Of a stretch of 64,000 bases of DNA, positions 11,988 through 24,014 are shown one piece after another. The stretch comes from Myoxocephalus aenaeus. Lineage: Eukaryota; Chordata; Actinopteri; Perciformes; Cottidae. The DNA lies in NCBI GenBank assembly GCA_038501785.1, contig JBAMJR010000097.1, positions 8,606,837 through 8,670,836 of the forward strand, read 5' to 3'. Position 1 is the first letter of the stretch, and each line of letters starts with the position of its first letter. The notes below the pieces were generated by a model, which was given only the letters and a program-made list of their open reading frames with translations, ran no database searches and was not told the origin of the DNA. Position numbers and translations under genes: made by a program.

Positions 11988-14064
11988 ACAGTGATAAATA
12001 GGAGTTTAAGGACCTACACCTTACAGATAAGCAAAGGAAATCATCAGGACAACAACAACAATGCTACAAGGCAGGCTCAAATAAATACCAAAAGAGCCCT
12101 CCAGGTAAACATAAATTTACTTTAGAGACAATCTAGAATGAAGTATAGGCTGAAGATGTCAGGTCCCTTATTTACTCTTTGCTTTATTGTGCTTTACTTG
12201 CTTTATTGTGCTTTACAATACATTGTTTTGGAACCAAATCATTTATCTGTGAGCTGTGTTTTTCAAGCTATTCTCAGCATGTACTGGAGACTGGGTGGTG
12301 TATCTTTGTTTACTAATAGTCAACAAATTGGCTGATAATAAACATGTTTAAATCAAGTAAAATGTACTTCTTTCACATTTCTTTACTCATATACATATCA
12401 TCAATTACAAAATATGTGTTTAAGATAAATGTTGCGAAAAGAAAAATAATATTGGCTGATATATCATCCAATTCTAATTATTCTCACACATTGATATCAA
12501 GACAAGGGTCGCACAAATTCTGTGCTTTGTCTTCCCAACATAGATTCTGATTCCCCAACTTCAGAGTAAAAATGTCCTCTCTTTACCAATTAAAAATATG
12601 TTTACCTCACTGTGTGGACCTCATTAAGATCAGTTTTTTGGAAAGGAATAGTGGAAAACTCAGAATTTAATTTGATCCCTATTCAACTCTTTAGAATATG
12701 AGTGTGGTTTACTCTGCTGCTTCACAGAACTCCACAAACTATCTTTCTCAGATGATGTACAGAAGATGAGCTCCCATCCTTTCGAGCTCAGAAGAGGAAT
12801 TTGCTGGATGAGGGAGCACATCTCTCCTTCATAAGGGACGTTGTTGCATTTCATTAGGGATAGGATTCATCACAGCAAGCAAACAAGAGAGCTGTGCAAA
12901 TCGCATTGGAAGAATTCCTACACTATCCTCAACAATGTCTCTCACATAACACATAAACACACACGCAAACACAGCTGATATCCAAAAGGCACAAAGCAAA
13001 CAAAAGCTGAGAGCGCTGATTCAGTAGACAAAGGGGAACATCAAGGACGGTGATACTATGTGATTGCTCATTATTGTGCACTTCAAAATAACGCATTACT
13101 GTGTCAGTGGTAAGAATAGCAGCCGGCTGCCGGTTGTTGAACAGCAATTTTTTTTTATCGTTGAACAATGGAGCTGTTCCTTCTCCAGACGCCTCGGCGT
13201 GTGGGCCATGGGTGTGCTCCCGGTCAGAGGTCCAGGGCTCTGTCTGTGAGTGAGAGGACACCCGAGGGTCCATTTTGGAGATGGCTGTAAAGCTCCAGCT
13301 CTGACCCTGGAAAAATGGCTCAGATAAAGCCTGTATACAGATCAATTTAACAGGTCACAACCCTGTCTCAGAGTGCGAGCGACTCAGCGGGAGTGTGTGA
13401 ACACAGCCTCGGGAATCTGTCCCATGATGAGATACTGGTGAAATCTAAGTGTATCCCCGACGCTGCAGCCGTGGCTGTCAGCCGACTGATTCACAGCTCC
13501 AACAACTGAGGAGACAGGGACAAAGTCAGGTTTTGTTTTTGGGACAGCATGTGATTATATATATATGTGAGTGTAGTGGACAGCTAGTAGAGCATTATGT
13601 GCCCGAGGCTGGCAGACCTAAAGAACAGTGAACAGAGAGACACGGAGACCGAAAGCTGGGGCCCTCATCCACACTGAAGTCAACAGCTGCATATGGGACT
13701 CAACAGATCTATTCATGACAGATGCACACAAGTGAAAACACACACCCACACACACCACACACACACACTTGGCACATACTGGACAGTGGCCTGTTTGTGG
13801 CTCAGGAGATAAGAGGGATGCCATGCAAGCTCTGCGAGTCACAGTGTGGGAGAGCCAAGGGGAGATGTTACCACACACTACGAGACAGTCCTCTGTGTCT
13901 TCTGGTGTAGGAAACACAATGACCACGTCTGTCTGCTAGAGCTAGCTCTGGTTGAGACAGCCGACTGAGCGTGGGATGGAGATGGAGGTGTATATATGCG
14001 ATATTTGATAATAGATGGACTTCAATGGAAGCTTTGATATCAATATAAACAAGTCACATTAAAC

Positions 14065-14068
<4 letters not shown>

Positions 14069-14102
<34 letters not shown>
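14069..14102. repeat. (GA)17 microsatellite
   Basis: This is a perfect 34-bp purine dinucleotide tract, about 290 bp left of the hAT-type element. Confidence 0.96.
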
Positions 14103-14104
<2 letters not shown>

Positions 14105-14389
14105 AAGGCACGCTGCGAGAACAACGACCCTGAAATAGTTCTGCATTAGAGAGGAAGAACACAGAGTTCTGAATCACAGAGTGTGGTCCCCGAAAGAAAA
14201 GCATGCATTCTCTATATTTGAAGTCGTATCTTTGTGTGTTAGCAAAGGGTGGGAGGTGCAGAACATGAATTGACAGCTTATTTTACAGTAAAGCTTCAGA
14301 TGGAAAAAGAAGAACTCAATAATACTGGAAATATTTGATCTATCTGTCTATCTATCGATGAACTCATTTATATGAACTTACCTAAATAT

Positions 14390-14934
14390 TAGGGCTGAGC
14401 AAAGTTGAATTTTTTTTACTGATTAATCGCATGATGTTTCTGTGATTAACTGCAATTAATCGCATTATGCATTCAATGATGAATGAAAAACTAGTGTATT
14501 GCATGCTTTTATTTTAAAGTAATGTTATCAGAACAATATAACGGGTAATCTCGAAGCAACAGCAAGTCAACAACAGTATATAAATCTGTTTTCTTTTTTT
14601 CTGAACAGGTACCTTTTTCTGAATCAGGGAACAACAAAAAACTAAAAACGGAAGTCGTATAGCGCGGTTTAACGGCTAAACTACGGTCTTTAAAGACCAT
14701 CTGTCGGAGGGGTACGCTACAAACTGTAACTCTGAGATAACCGTGGTAACAGCGATGTCCAGTAGCCTCAGTGAGAGCAACAGCTGGTGCACGTTGTAAC
14801 GTAGTCAGTCTGCTCCGTTTCAAACAACTTGTGTATTCTCCTGACAACGGAGCGTCTGGAGGCTCTTACGCCCCTCCCAATGCAATGGATTGCTGCGTTA
14901 ACGCATTTATAACGCATTAACGTGCCCAGCCCTA
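14390..14934. mobile_element. Non-autonomous hAT-type transposon, 545 bp, perfect 8-bp TSD
   Basis: The element begins TAGGGCTGAGC and ends GCCCAGCCCTA, inverted repeats that match at 10 of 11 bases. It is flanked by identical 8-bp copies CTAAATAT (14382-14389 and 14935-14942), the hAT signature. Sub-terminal regions carry repeated ATTAATCGCA and TTAACGCA words, the kind of sites hAT transposases bind. Reading frames inside (up to 112 codons, minus) do not resemble transposase. It is therefore a MITE-like derivative mobilised in trans, and the intact target duplication suggests it has not been rearranged since insertion. Confidence 0.92.
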
Positions 14935-14942
14935 CTAAATAT

Positions 14943-16183
14943 ACATACTTGGTTGAACCTTGTGCCTCAACTCCAACCAAACTTGGAAGCTTTACGAGAT
15001 GCCTATGAAGTGCTGAACATGAAGCGTTGTCGTTGTTTAGCCGATTGGGTCCTGTGCACTGGCAGCGGCAGGGACCCCTCTCCCTCTGGCCCAGACTGGT
15101 CTCTTTGGGAGAGGTCAATAGCAGGGACGTCTGCCAGGTGAGAGGTTGGCTCGGGTTTAATCGATGCCCGCCAGAGGAGCAGAGACAAGCGGGCAGGCAG
15201 GTAGACAGACCGGCACGGTAACTACCAGCCAGAGATAAAACTGTTCCTGGTGGGGTTCACTGGCCAACTGCTGAGCCTGCGCTGTGACGGAGAAACTCAC
15301 GCTTCAAATCGGTTTAGGGGATTGATTTGACAGCTAATTTACAGAGGAGATTTGCATATGGACATGCACTAATAAGGCAGGCTTTTCTTTATCATCCTTT
15401 GTCTTTCCCCGCTATATCTTTCGCCTCGCGCCTTCCTTTTTTTAGACCTAAGCAAATAGTGTAAGCGAATTAAAGAGACAAGAGATTCAAATTGGATATT
15501 GATTAAGAGACTAAAGCCGTGTGTTTTCTCCTGTTAAAGCCTGTGTTTAAATGATTGATTCACGGTGTCACTCTCCACATCCTCCTGACTGTGTGTTGGG
15601 TTGTGTTTGGGACCGGTTGTGCCTCTAAGACTCCGATGGGCTCACATCATGTCACAGCATGCTAAGTGCTTTGACACAGCCACACAAAGAGCCCTGCCTA
15701 TCTGATGCCAATCTCCCCAGGTCCTGGTGTCACCCAGGTGGAGCCTTTCAGAGAAAGCAAGGACAAAGTCTCCTCCTCAACAGCGCCACACAATGCAGCC
15801 TGACTGACAGCAGAAAGGACAAAATGTAGCTTCTCTGTCAAGTGGATGTTAAAGTGGTGGGAGGAAAAGGGAGAAAAAGGATTCACGGACAGGTGCATGC
15901 ACTGGATCTGCAGAGAAAAAAAGGATGCTTTCTGCCTGGAAGTCACAAGATTCACTCTCTTAACACAGGATACACAATACACATGAATACTTATCACTGC
16001 CTGTCACAAGCTCGGAAATGTTTGCTTTCCTTCCGCTCTCTGACGGAGTAGCAGTACAAGCACGGGAAATGATTTATAAGACAAAGAGACCTGCTCACAC
16101 GATGACTGCTCCACAAAAGCGCAGCGCCTCGTTACGCTGACACACAATCGGTGTGAGTTAACACGCAACCAGTTGGAACTTAC
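14943..16183. other. Intronic stretch between the hAT element and the exon
   Basis: No element or exon was recognised. The part at 15300-15550 has an ATTTGCAT octamer (15350-15357) and several AATTA-type words and could be regulatory, but only cross-species conservation would show it. Confidence 0.35.
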
Positions 16184-16333
16184 TGTTCTTGTTCTTGAAG
16201 ATGTTGAAAATGGGGAGGATTTTTCTGAAGTAGGGCACCAGAGCCTCTCCCACTTTGTCACCGGACATCACCAGATGCTGCAGGACTTTTAGGGTGGTGC
16301 ACATCACCTGATGGTTCCTCGTGTTCAGGGCAT
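16184..16333 (-). CDS. pacrg: PACRG internal exon (150 bp, 50 residues), last one visible
   Basis: This exon continues PACRG. After completing Asn with the previous exon it reads ALNTRNHQVMCTTLKVLQHL, then VGEALVPYFRKILPIFNIFK, and ends NKN plus one base. It matches about residues 155-204 of human PACRG. The acceptor is a strong pyrimidine tract ending ctgctcttcag, and the donor is A|GTAAGT, a near-consensus site. The end phase of 1 predicts that the next exon starts in phase 1 and carries the roughly 50 remaining C-terminal residues, which in the family contain a conserved GDGIDY motif and a YESCLLN-type end. I looked for these in bases 1-16183 on the minus strand and did not find them. No frameshift or stop is present, so the gene looks intact here. 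Confidence 0.96.
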
Positions 16334-19300
16334 CTGAAGAGCAGGATGGAAGGCAAAGGTCAGTCAGAAAACATGGGGCTACAAGGTAAAACTGTCAGTC
16401 GGTTTTTAGATCTGATTTACAGGTTGTTTGTGGACGTACAGTAAATGTGGAGTGATTCTGACAACTGCAATGATATGGCACATAAGACAAATTACACATG
16501 ACTTGTAACTTCCACACAATACCTTCTCCTTGAAAGCATTTCCTTTACAGCTTGGCTTTGATTTAGTCTGGCTTGTCTGCAATCAGTGATTTCAAATGCA
16601 CTGGGGAGGCAGGAGTAAGTGAGAGCCAATCACTGGGCTATTTGGCCTACAGCTGCACTTACCTCCATCTCCCACTGATAGAGAGAACAAAAGGGAATAA
16701 TGGTGGGAGAGATGGAGGGCTAGAGAGATCAAGAGAAACAAATTCAGAGAGAGAAAGAGGGAAGGGGGAAAAACAACAAAAGACAACGTCAGAGAGAGCG
16801 AGAAAGAGAGAGAGAGATGAAGAGATGTGACAGACAGAGGGCAAAGGGTTAGAAAATAACTGATTAGCAACTAAGAAGGACATATTTGTCAAGTTCTTTT
16901 TGCTCGTTCAATGTTTTTCAGCGCTCATTTTTGCCAGAAAGCACTTACAACAACAGAAATGAGCGACGTGAAGAAATAGTCAAAACAAAGAAAAGAGAGC
17001 GCGAGCAGAGACCACAGGGAGCTTGTGGTTGACGGAGGGGAGAAAAAAGAGAGAAGTCGAGAGGTACTTGTTGTAGAAAGCCTGAAATCAAAAAGCTGAA
17101 TAAAGCATGATTTTTAATCTGACAAAAAAACACTAGAAAATGAACAATAGACGTATTTAAATCAAGTATTTTCTTTGAAGAAAATAAATGAATGTGCTGA
17201 GCATCTGCACAGTCTCATTTATACATGTAAACTATTTATATAGTAATTTAGTGAAACCTGAGGTATTGATACAGTCTGTTGAAACAGGCTCTCGCTGTCT
17301 CTTTCAATCCTTCTTTTCTCTCTTGACACCTGACTTCGTAAGAGAGCTGCTCACATAAACTCTCACGGAACAAATGACTGATAAAATAAGAACAATTAAA
17401 CGTGTTAACACTTCAGTCACGTTGATGACAACAACGCTTGTTGTCACAAGTGGGATAAAGTCTCAAGTAACTGGGAGGCAATGCTACTAATTTAGTTCAG
17501 CGCCGGCTTAGTCAACAGCATAAATTCAAGTCTTTAACTGCGGTGTCACAATTCTCCACAGGGATTTTATCTTCTTCCTCCACTGCAAGTCACGTTGCTG
17601 TGGATTCACCTGTCCAACGTTTGTCCCGAGCATCGTATTTAAATTTACAGAGAAGACAGACTGAGATTTAAAGAGAGCAACAACCCTAAAATATTGTGTG
17701 ACAGTGGGAGCGCTCAGAGAACGGCATAATGCATCACCTACTGCCTGCGTTACAGCTCATATGCAAATACAAAGCTGTCATAAGCCCACAGTCACACAGT
17801 CACACAGACACACAGACACACATAGCACACGGGCATGCAACCACGCTCAAACACACTGAAAGCAATGAGACGACATTTCAGCTTTAGTCATGAGCACAGG
17901 CGACAATGAACAAGGCAACAGCCAAATATGAATGAAGTTATACAATGCAGAAGTCATACAAACAGCAAGTGGCTCATGGGTTGAAGGGAAACAACATCTT
18001 GCAGTATGTGTGTATGTGAGAAAATGACCAGTTGTACCAGGTCCATTGTTTTGTCCATTTGAGGGTGTCTTTGTCTCTGTCAGTGTGTGTGTGAGAGAGA
18101 CCCATGCATTGGACCATCAGCAGTGGAGATGATGCTGAATGAGCAAATGTATTGTGCTCCGTGCCATCTCTCCATCTCGGCCTTAGTGTCTCCCCAGATA
18201 GACAAGCACAGATATATCTGCCGTCACCGAGATAAGGTGGAATGTGGAATGACAGGAATTTCAAACCTACATAACAAACAATGAAATTCTAATTACCAGC
18301 CAGCGCAAACAATTTCCCCTGCTGTGACATTTGGACCGCGGCACTGTTCAATTATTCATCGCCAATCTTACCTCGCCACAAAAAAAAGGAGAAAGGGAAG
18401 AAAAAAAATTAAAAGAGGCAGCCGAGGGCCTGATATATTAATGCTGGTATAAAACCTGTGTTGGGACAAATCTGAATAAAGTAATAATCTATTCATGCAA
18501 GGACCCGTTTCATATTCAGTGTGGTAATAAAACAGAGGTGACCTTGTATTCTGTTTCCTGTGAAATGTCAGAGGTAGGGTGACACGTTGGAGAGTTTAGC
18601 GGTGAATAGTTTTCACTCATAGTATAAATATACTTTTCAGATCAGAAGAAGATGTTCCCGTGCAGAGGCGTAACTGGGGATCTTCTTGTAATGAAAGTCT
18701 CATTTTGGTCCAAAGCTGAACAAATGTTATGCCAATCAACTGAGGCTCAATGGAGGCATGGCTCTGAATCCTCCTCCCTATTTAAGGAAGCCAGAAAATA
18801 CAAAACCACAGCATTTCAGTAACATGTACCCTTACTTCTTAAGTCACCATGGTACTGCTTAGCTGAGCAAGACATTTTTACCTTTACTTCCAAAATGTCA
18901 TTATTTTACCAATGGATACCTCCAAAAAACGCATTGTGAGAAAAGAAGATGAACTAAATCCATAGTTTTAAAGTTTCTTTTATTTTTCTTGTTTCTTTTT
19001 TTTTCATGTAAAAGGTAGTCTTTCTAACATGGGTTGAAGGGAACAGGGTGTACAGTAGGAACAAGTTCAGTCTTTAAGTCACTGAGGACAGCGCCTAAGA
19101 GTATAATGTCAGCCTGAGCCTCCTTCATTGTGTATTCTTATTGGGTGACCTGCAGTCATCATCAAAATTCACCAGGGTATGACGTGACTCAGTCGCTCCG
19201 CAGATAAGAGCCTGCAAGCCACATTGAAGATGTATTAACGTTAGAGGAGAAAAATATATATCTTGCCATTTTAGACTGCAGACGGCTTTTTACTTTCTTC

Positions 19301-20160
19301 CTCTTTCCACCATCCCTCCTTCTTCCCTGCTCCATAGAAAAGTAATTAATCTGCAACAGAGACACGGACGGGCGGCTTTGCCTTATGGATGGAGAAACAG
19401 GCCAGATTTTTAATAAATCAAGAAGTTAATAAGGAGCAGGCCATTTAGAATTCCATTATCAGTGCAAAGTGCGTGTTTTTCATGAGGAGCATAACCATCA
19501 CCTTTAGTCTGGCCTCCCCGAGAAAAATGACCAAAACCGCTGAGCGGTTTGAATTTATAAACTACTGTCTAAGTTTGCGAGTGGCCCGGTCGCTCTCGGC
19601 ATAATGACAAGTTGTGTGCGAAGAGGATGCCTCTTGTTGAACGGCCAAATGGACATTCGGCCATCCAATTATTTAAACTAGCTGTGAAAAGATGCTGGCA
19701 AATCATGCACCTGTGTAAATGTGGTATGAAAATGATGAAATCTAAATTCATTCGACCAATTTCACTTTACTAAGACGGTACTATTTCCATCATTTAGATA
19801 ATTAGATAATCATCAGTAAAAAGAAGTAAGTAAAAGTCATTCAAACACAAAACAAGATATGTCTCACTGTGAGATGTGTAATGGTGACGACTTTACAGGA
19901 GGTGCTCAGAGCAGTGTGTAGTGTGGTGACAGACGTTGTGCCAGGGTCAGTCTGTCACCGTGTCTCCGTTACGCCACTCTGCCTCCACAGACGTCCACCA
20001 CCCACACACAAACAAAGACGACGCACACACACTAACATACACGTACACGCCAGCAGCCAACTGCCCATGACATGAACACTATCCCAGGCTCACTGGGCGC
20101 CACTTAAAGGCTCCCACTTTGAAACTGACACTCCACTTGGCATCGGCGCCAAACAAAAGA

Positions 20161-20241
<81 letters not shown>

Positions 20242-21641
20242 ACTGTGTGTCGGTGCAAGTGTGCTGAAATTTTCCAACAAAAGCTACACTCTGCATTCCT
20301 CTAACTTCTCTGTACCTTGATCCTCTCCACAGGAAACCTTTACCGTCCACATCACTGTAAATTCTTATATGGTACAAAGCTCGTCACAGACTTCTCGAAC
20401 CTGAGACCTGACCTTTCAGCCCATCTCCATCTGCCAACGTGTGAGCATGTGAGAGTGTGCGTGTGCACGTGGGAATGTTTCCGTGTGGAAAGGTAAGGAG
20501 GCACAACACGATAACACAGTTAAATGTAGCATGTCACCACGTTGCACGTGGCAGATTATCAGGCATGCTTTTAGAGCCAACCTCTTCCGGGAAATGCAAA
20601 AACAAGGACGCTTCGCCCTGAGGGCTAATGTAATAATAGGAACCGTATGAATGCAAAACCAAATTAGGACTTGTCACAGGACCGGTTGTATGGTAATGTT
20701 AGAATCTGTTGTTGCGCAAGTGCGTCAGGCAGGTGAGTCTATTACTGGGAAAGTATGTTCTGCTTTGGTTGCTCTTTATTGCAGCTGCATTATTGTCTGA
20801 GAGGGGTTTGAGAGTGCCATTATCTGTAATTATTACAAAATCATGGAAATACAATTTAGATATAGATGCATACTAATATTGATTTAAAACATATTTGTTA
20901 TATTTATAATGTATTCTCACATATTTTCAAGTTCAAGGTCAATTTTGAACGAATGACAAAGGATTCTCTGGTATTCCTACCCACTCCACTCGGCCTTTAA
21001 TTAAAACTGCGTGAGTTATTATCTTCTGATGTATTTAAGGCTCCAGCTAGCGACACCATAAACAACTGAGAATGTTCTCTAGACTTTGAGTTTATCTGAG
21101 ATCAGCAACAAATAAACGTAATGATGCTGTCATCAAAACAGTAAGACTGCAACTGAGAGGATTACTTGGATGTCAGCTGCTCATAAAATAATAATAATAT
21201 TTAGTGGTAGAAGGGTTTGTAAAAACTGATGTAATTAAATAAGACAGTAAGAACAATTTGCTGCTTCAGTTATTGAATAGTTCCTGTATATTAATGGTTA
21301 AAAATGGCTGTGGTAATGGTTCTATATTATGTGTAATGTATTAATATTTAAGAACAATTTAAGAAAAATAATATATTTGGTCATCTATTCTTTCCTCCTC
21401 ACTTCATAGCTATGATCTTAACATTCGTTAGAGCTTTATGGAAATATGCTATTAATACTCTAAGAGTATTTAGGCCGACACAATACCAGCATTTGAAAGG
21501 CCTTTCTTCAGTCTTCATGTCTCATTCGCGGCAGGGGAACACACAGCGAAGGTGAAATGATATCACACACGGTCACTTGGGAAGGGAGCTGTGTTGTGTG
21601 TGATTTGTAAACTGTGAGAGTAGACACTCGGCCAGACTCAC
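16334..21641 (-). other. pacrg: PACRG intron, 5,308 bp
   Basis: This intron lies between the IPIK and NALNTR exons, with the phase 1 split inside the Asn codon. It contains a 77-bp GT microsatellite (20163-20239), purine-rich GA-type stretches near 16690-16840 and short CA runs near 17790-17830. Blocks such as 18270-18500 and 19320-19480 look unusually complex and homeodomain-site rich (several ATTA and AATTA words). I identify no mobile element or second gene here. Confidence 0.85.
20163..20239. repeat. (GT)38 microsatellite in the 5.3-kb intron
   Basis: This is a 77-bp perfect GT repeat. On the PACRG sense strand it is a CA repeat about 1.4 kb downstream of the exon at 21642-21813. Confidence 0.98.
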
Positions 21642-21813
21642 TCTTGATGGGGATGATGAGCTGGGAAACGACGGGCAGGATCTTGGGGCCTCCGTGGTCC
21701 AGCATGTCATGAACCCCCTGGCAGGCGAAGAACTCGTACGGATGGACAGTCTCACATAATCCATCAAAGAACAGAGGCAGGTAGTGGTGGTAGTCCAGCT
21801 TCTCGATCTCCAC
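21642..21813 (-). CDS. pacrg: PACRG internal exon (57 codons plus 1 nt)
   Basis: This is the core PACRG exon and the best-conserved segment in the window. The translation starts VEIEKLDYHHYLPLFFDGL, passes through YEFFACQGVHDMLDHGG and ends SQLIIPIK plus one base. It corresponds to about residues 98-154 of human PACRG and differs at scattered positions, for example ACQGVHDML against ARQGIHDML. The family folds as HEAT/ARM-like helical repeats, and this exon supplies the early helices. The acceptor is ctgtcctcag and the donor is A|GTGAGT. The exon is phase 0 at its start and phase 1 at its end. The leftover A joins AT of the next exon to give the Asn codon of IPIKNAL, exactly as in the known protein. 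About 42 kb of intron separates it from the previous exon. Confidence 0.97.
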
Positions 21814-22725
21814 CTGAGGACAGAAATCATCATTTCAATTAGAGGCATTATTAGCTGCGTCTTTAATCCAGAGAGACATACATAGACAAAGGGGGTTTCT
21901 GTCCTGTGCTCAAGGACATGTGTTGGAACATATGGCTAGCAACAGAGATGATCTTTTTGTTCACGGACAGTTCCTCTACGTACCCACTACAGAGATATAG
22001 CAGATGAACATTCTCATGTTCTCCAGGAAATCAGTTACTGCCATTAAGCTTCCTTTTATTCTTTGCCCTTTCTCTTTGTTTGTCCTTGGCTTAGCACAAT
22101 ATCTAGGGCTAAAGCTCCTCTTGCAGCCATTTATAACCCTTACAGTAAACACATATATACGCACAATCACCCACATACACCCACGCACACAATGGCAGGG
22201 GGGGACAGCTGTTCAGGAGATCATGACACAGCGGCATGTGGCATCTTGTGGGCTGACATGTTAACACCTGTTTACACCATTTACAGGACAGACAAAAGGG
22301 CGCACACACACGGGTGGTAGATTAAGACATTCGTCCAGCTACGGGCCGCGGGCCAGCTTTGATGTTGTTTAGCTGAGTGTGTGGGTACTGTGTGACACAT
22401 TAAGGTAAAGCCAGTCATGTGTGTGAAGCCATCAGAGGAAAGCCACTCAGGCACACTGGATTGCAAAGAACAGCTGACCCAAAACAGGCTGTCCTTGAGC
22501 CTTGCGTCTGTTCTGAAAATCATATAAAAGGTTGCATGTAGCCATGGCTCATGCAATATTAGTTTGCACTATTGTTGAGAGAGGGGTGAGAGGTTGAATG
22601 GGTGATTCTGTTTTTCATGTAATGAAAGGTAATCCCTTTGGTGTGGAGGCAAACAGCCCCCGGCAGCCAGCAGTTCTTGAGGACAGCTGAAGCCATAAAG
22701 AGACACTCTCTTGTCCTCAAACCTA

Positions 22726-22799
<74 letters not shown>

Positions 22800-22999
22800 T
22801 ACTGTTGAGTGATCGAGGAAAAATATGAAAGTAAAAAAGTCTAACTATTATAAATGTATAATCATTTTCTTTTTCTATGTAACCATTTGAACATATATAT
22901 AATGTTTGGTTTTTATTTCAATTATAGTTTGTGATTAGACCACATCAAATGCATAGGACGCTATAAGTTGCTATGTTATATACTCTTTTTGAATGAGAT
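21814..22999. other. Intronic stretch upstream of the BVEIEK-type exon, no gene
   Basis: Apart from the AC repeat at 22729-22795 and short CA runs near 22160, nothing recognisable is present. Confidence 0.4.
22729..22795. repeat. (AC)33 microsatellite
   Basis: This is a perfect dinucleotide repeat of about 66 bp, ending in ACATACATAC. Confidence 0.97.
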
Positions 23000-23720
23000 G
23001 TGTTAAATCCTTTGTTAAAGAACATGCGTTGGCAGTATCACCAAATAAGGTAGTAAAACCTCCTCTGTCCAACTCTGGTGACAGCATGACTTATGTACTC
23101 TGGTGTTTAAAAGAGGGGGTAGGAATGCATGTTTTTTGGGGGTGCCTGGCTATTCTGTGCAGGAGGAGAGAAGAGAGAAGAGGTGGTTTTCACCAGATCT
23201 CAGGCTTAAAAGGGATTTCACCAGATTCTGAGAAAACTGGACTTAATATGCATCTTTACTAGTTAAGGAGAAAAATCAGATTGGACCTGTCCCAGCTCTT
23301 AAGGGTTGGGACAGGTCTCCAGCTTTAGAGTCTGGAAGAAACTTCTACTATCAGGAGAGGGGGTGCCTGGCAATTCTGTGCAGGAGGATAGAAGAGAGAA
23401 GAGGTGTTTATTCACCAGCTCTAAAAACTTAACCCTTTCTCTTAGTTACTTGTGACTTTTAAACTGTTTGATTGAATTGAATTTTTTGTATGTAAGGTAA
23501 TCTTTAAATAAAACTGGGCCTTACTATTCGTAAGGGACTGAAACCAAAACAAGGATTCTGGTTCTTTAAAACAATTTAAACCCTCTTTCCCTGTCCATCC
23601 ACCGTGAGATACAGAAGTGACGACTGAATCTACCAAAGAAACTTACGGTAAGTATCTTTGGGTGAAGAATTTTGCAGTGTTTGTCATAATGATGAGATGG
23701 TGTCAAAATAGGTAGAGAGA
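23000..23720 (+). mobile_element. Possible LTR-like retroelement remnant (weak)
   Basis: Several LTR-like traits cluster here. A block of about 60 bp starting GGGGGTGCCTGGC occurs twice in direct orientation (23138-23196 and 23359-23418), like a duplicated enhancer. A perfect 11-bp inverted repeat with a 12-base spacer sits between the copies (23284-23294 and 23307-23317). An AATAAA lies at 23508-23513. A motif TGGTGTCAAAATAGG at 23699-23713 resembles a primer-binding site complementary to a leucine tRNA end, with mismatches. I see no gag, pol or env coding sequence, no second LTR and no clean TG...CA ends. It may be a solo or broken LTR, or simply a locally duplicated sequence. Confidence 0.25.
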
Positions 23721-23997
23721 AGGTATAGACGATATACGTACTACTTGATAAGGGTTGAGAGGAGTTACAGCCCACCGCAGGGGACCTCGAGCGCAAGCTG
23801 TAAAACACCCTCGACAAAACCTATAACTTATTTTGAAAATAACACAAAAACCTAATGATTTAGCACGGGGCGAGATAAAAGACCGAAGGCGTTATACCAA
23901 TATCGGATGAGGATTATCATTTCCTCCGGGATCACTAGGATAATTAGCCGACGGAGTGCCACCGAGTTAGGTGCGAGGTCTTGCCTTTCCTAACCAA

Positions 23998-24014
23998 CCC
24001 CCCCCCCCCCCCCC
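23998..24014. repeat. Poly-C run (C17)
   Basis: This is a run of seventeen cytosines followed by a CT/C-rich stretch to about 24040. A second C11 run lies at 24248-24258. Confidence 0.95.

Larger units (their letters stand above)
9611..14381. other. Intronic stretch with GT and GA tracts
   Basis: It contains a GT repeat at 11111-11167, GA repeats at 11953-11983 and 14069-14102, and interrupted GT near 10425-10458. A 17-bp tandem duplication (TTGCTTTATTGTGCTTTAC type) lies at 12179-12215. Frames of up to 138 codons on the minus strand (12929-13345) look like chance or repeat translation. I identify no exon. Confidence 0.45.
1..16183 (-). other. pacrg: PACRG intron 3' of the last visible exon (partial, at least 16.2 kb)
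   Basis: The donor GTAAGT at 16178-16183 opens this intron, which runs off the low-coordinate end of the window. It contains a Harbinger element, a Tc1 derivative, a hAT-type element, an L2 tail and several microsatellites, listed individually. It could in principle hide a poorly conserved or alternative 3' exon, but no segment translating to the expected PACRG C-terminus was seen. Confidence 0.7.

Noticed and set aside
12929..13345. 138-codon minus frame
   Set aside because: It shows no recognisable domain; the C-terminal end is a translated CA strip.
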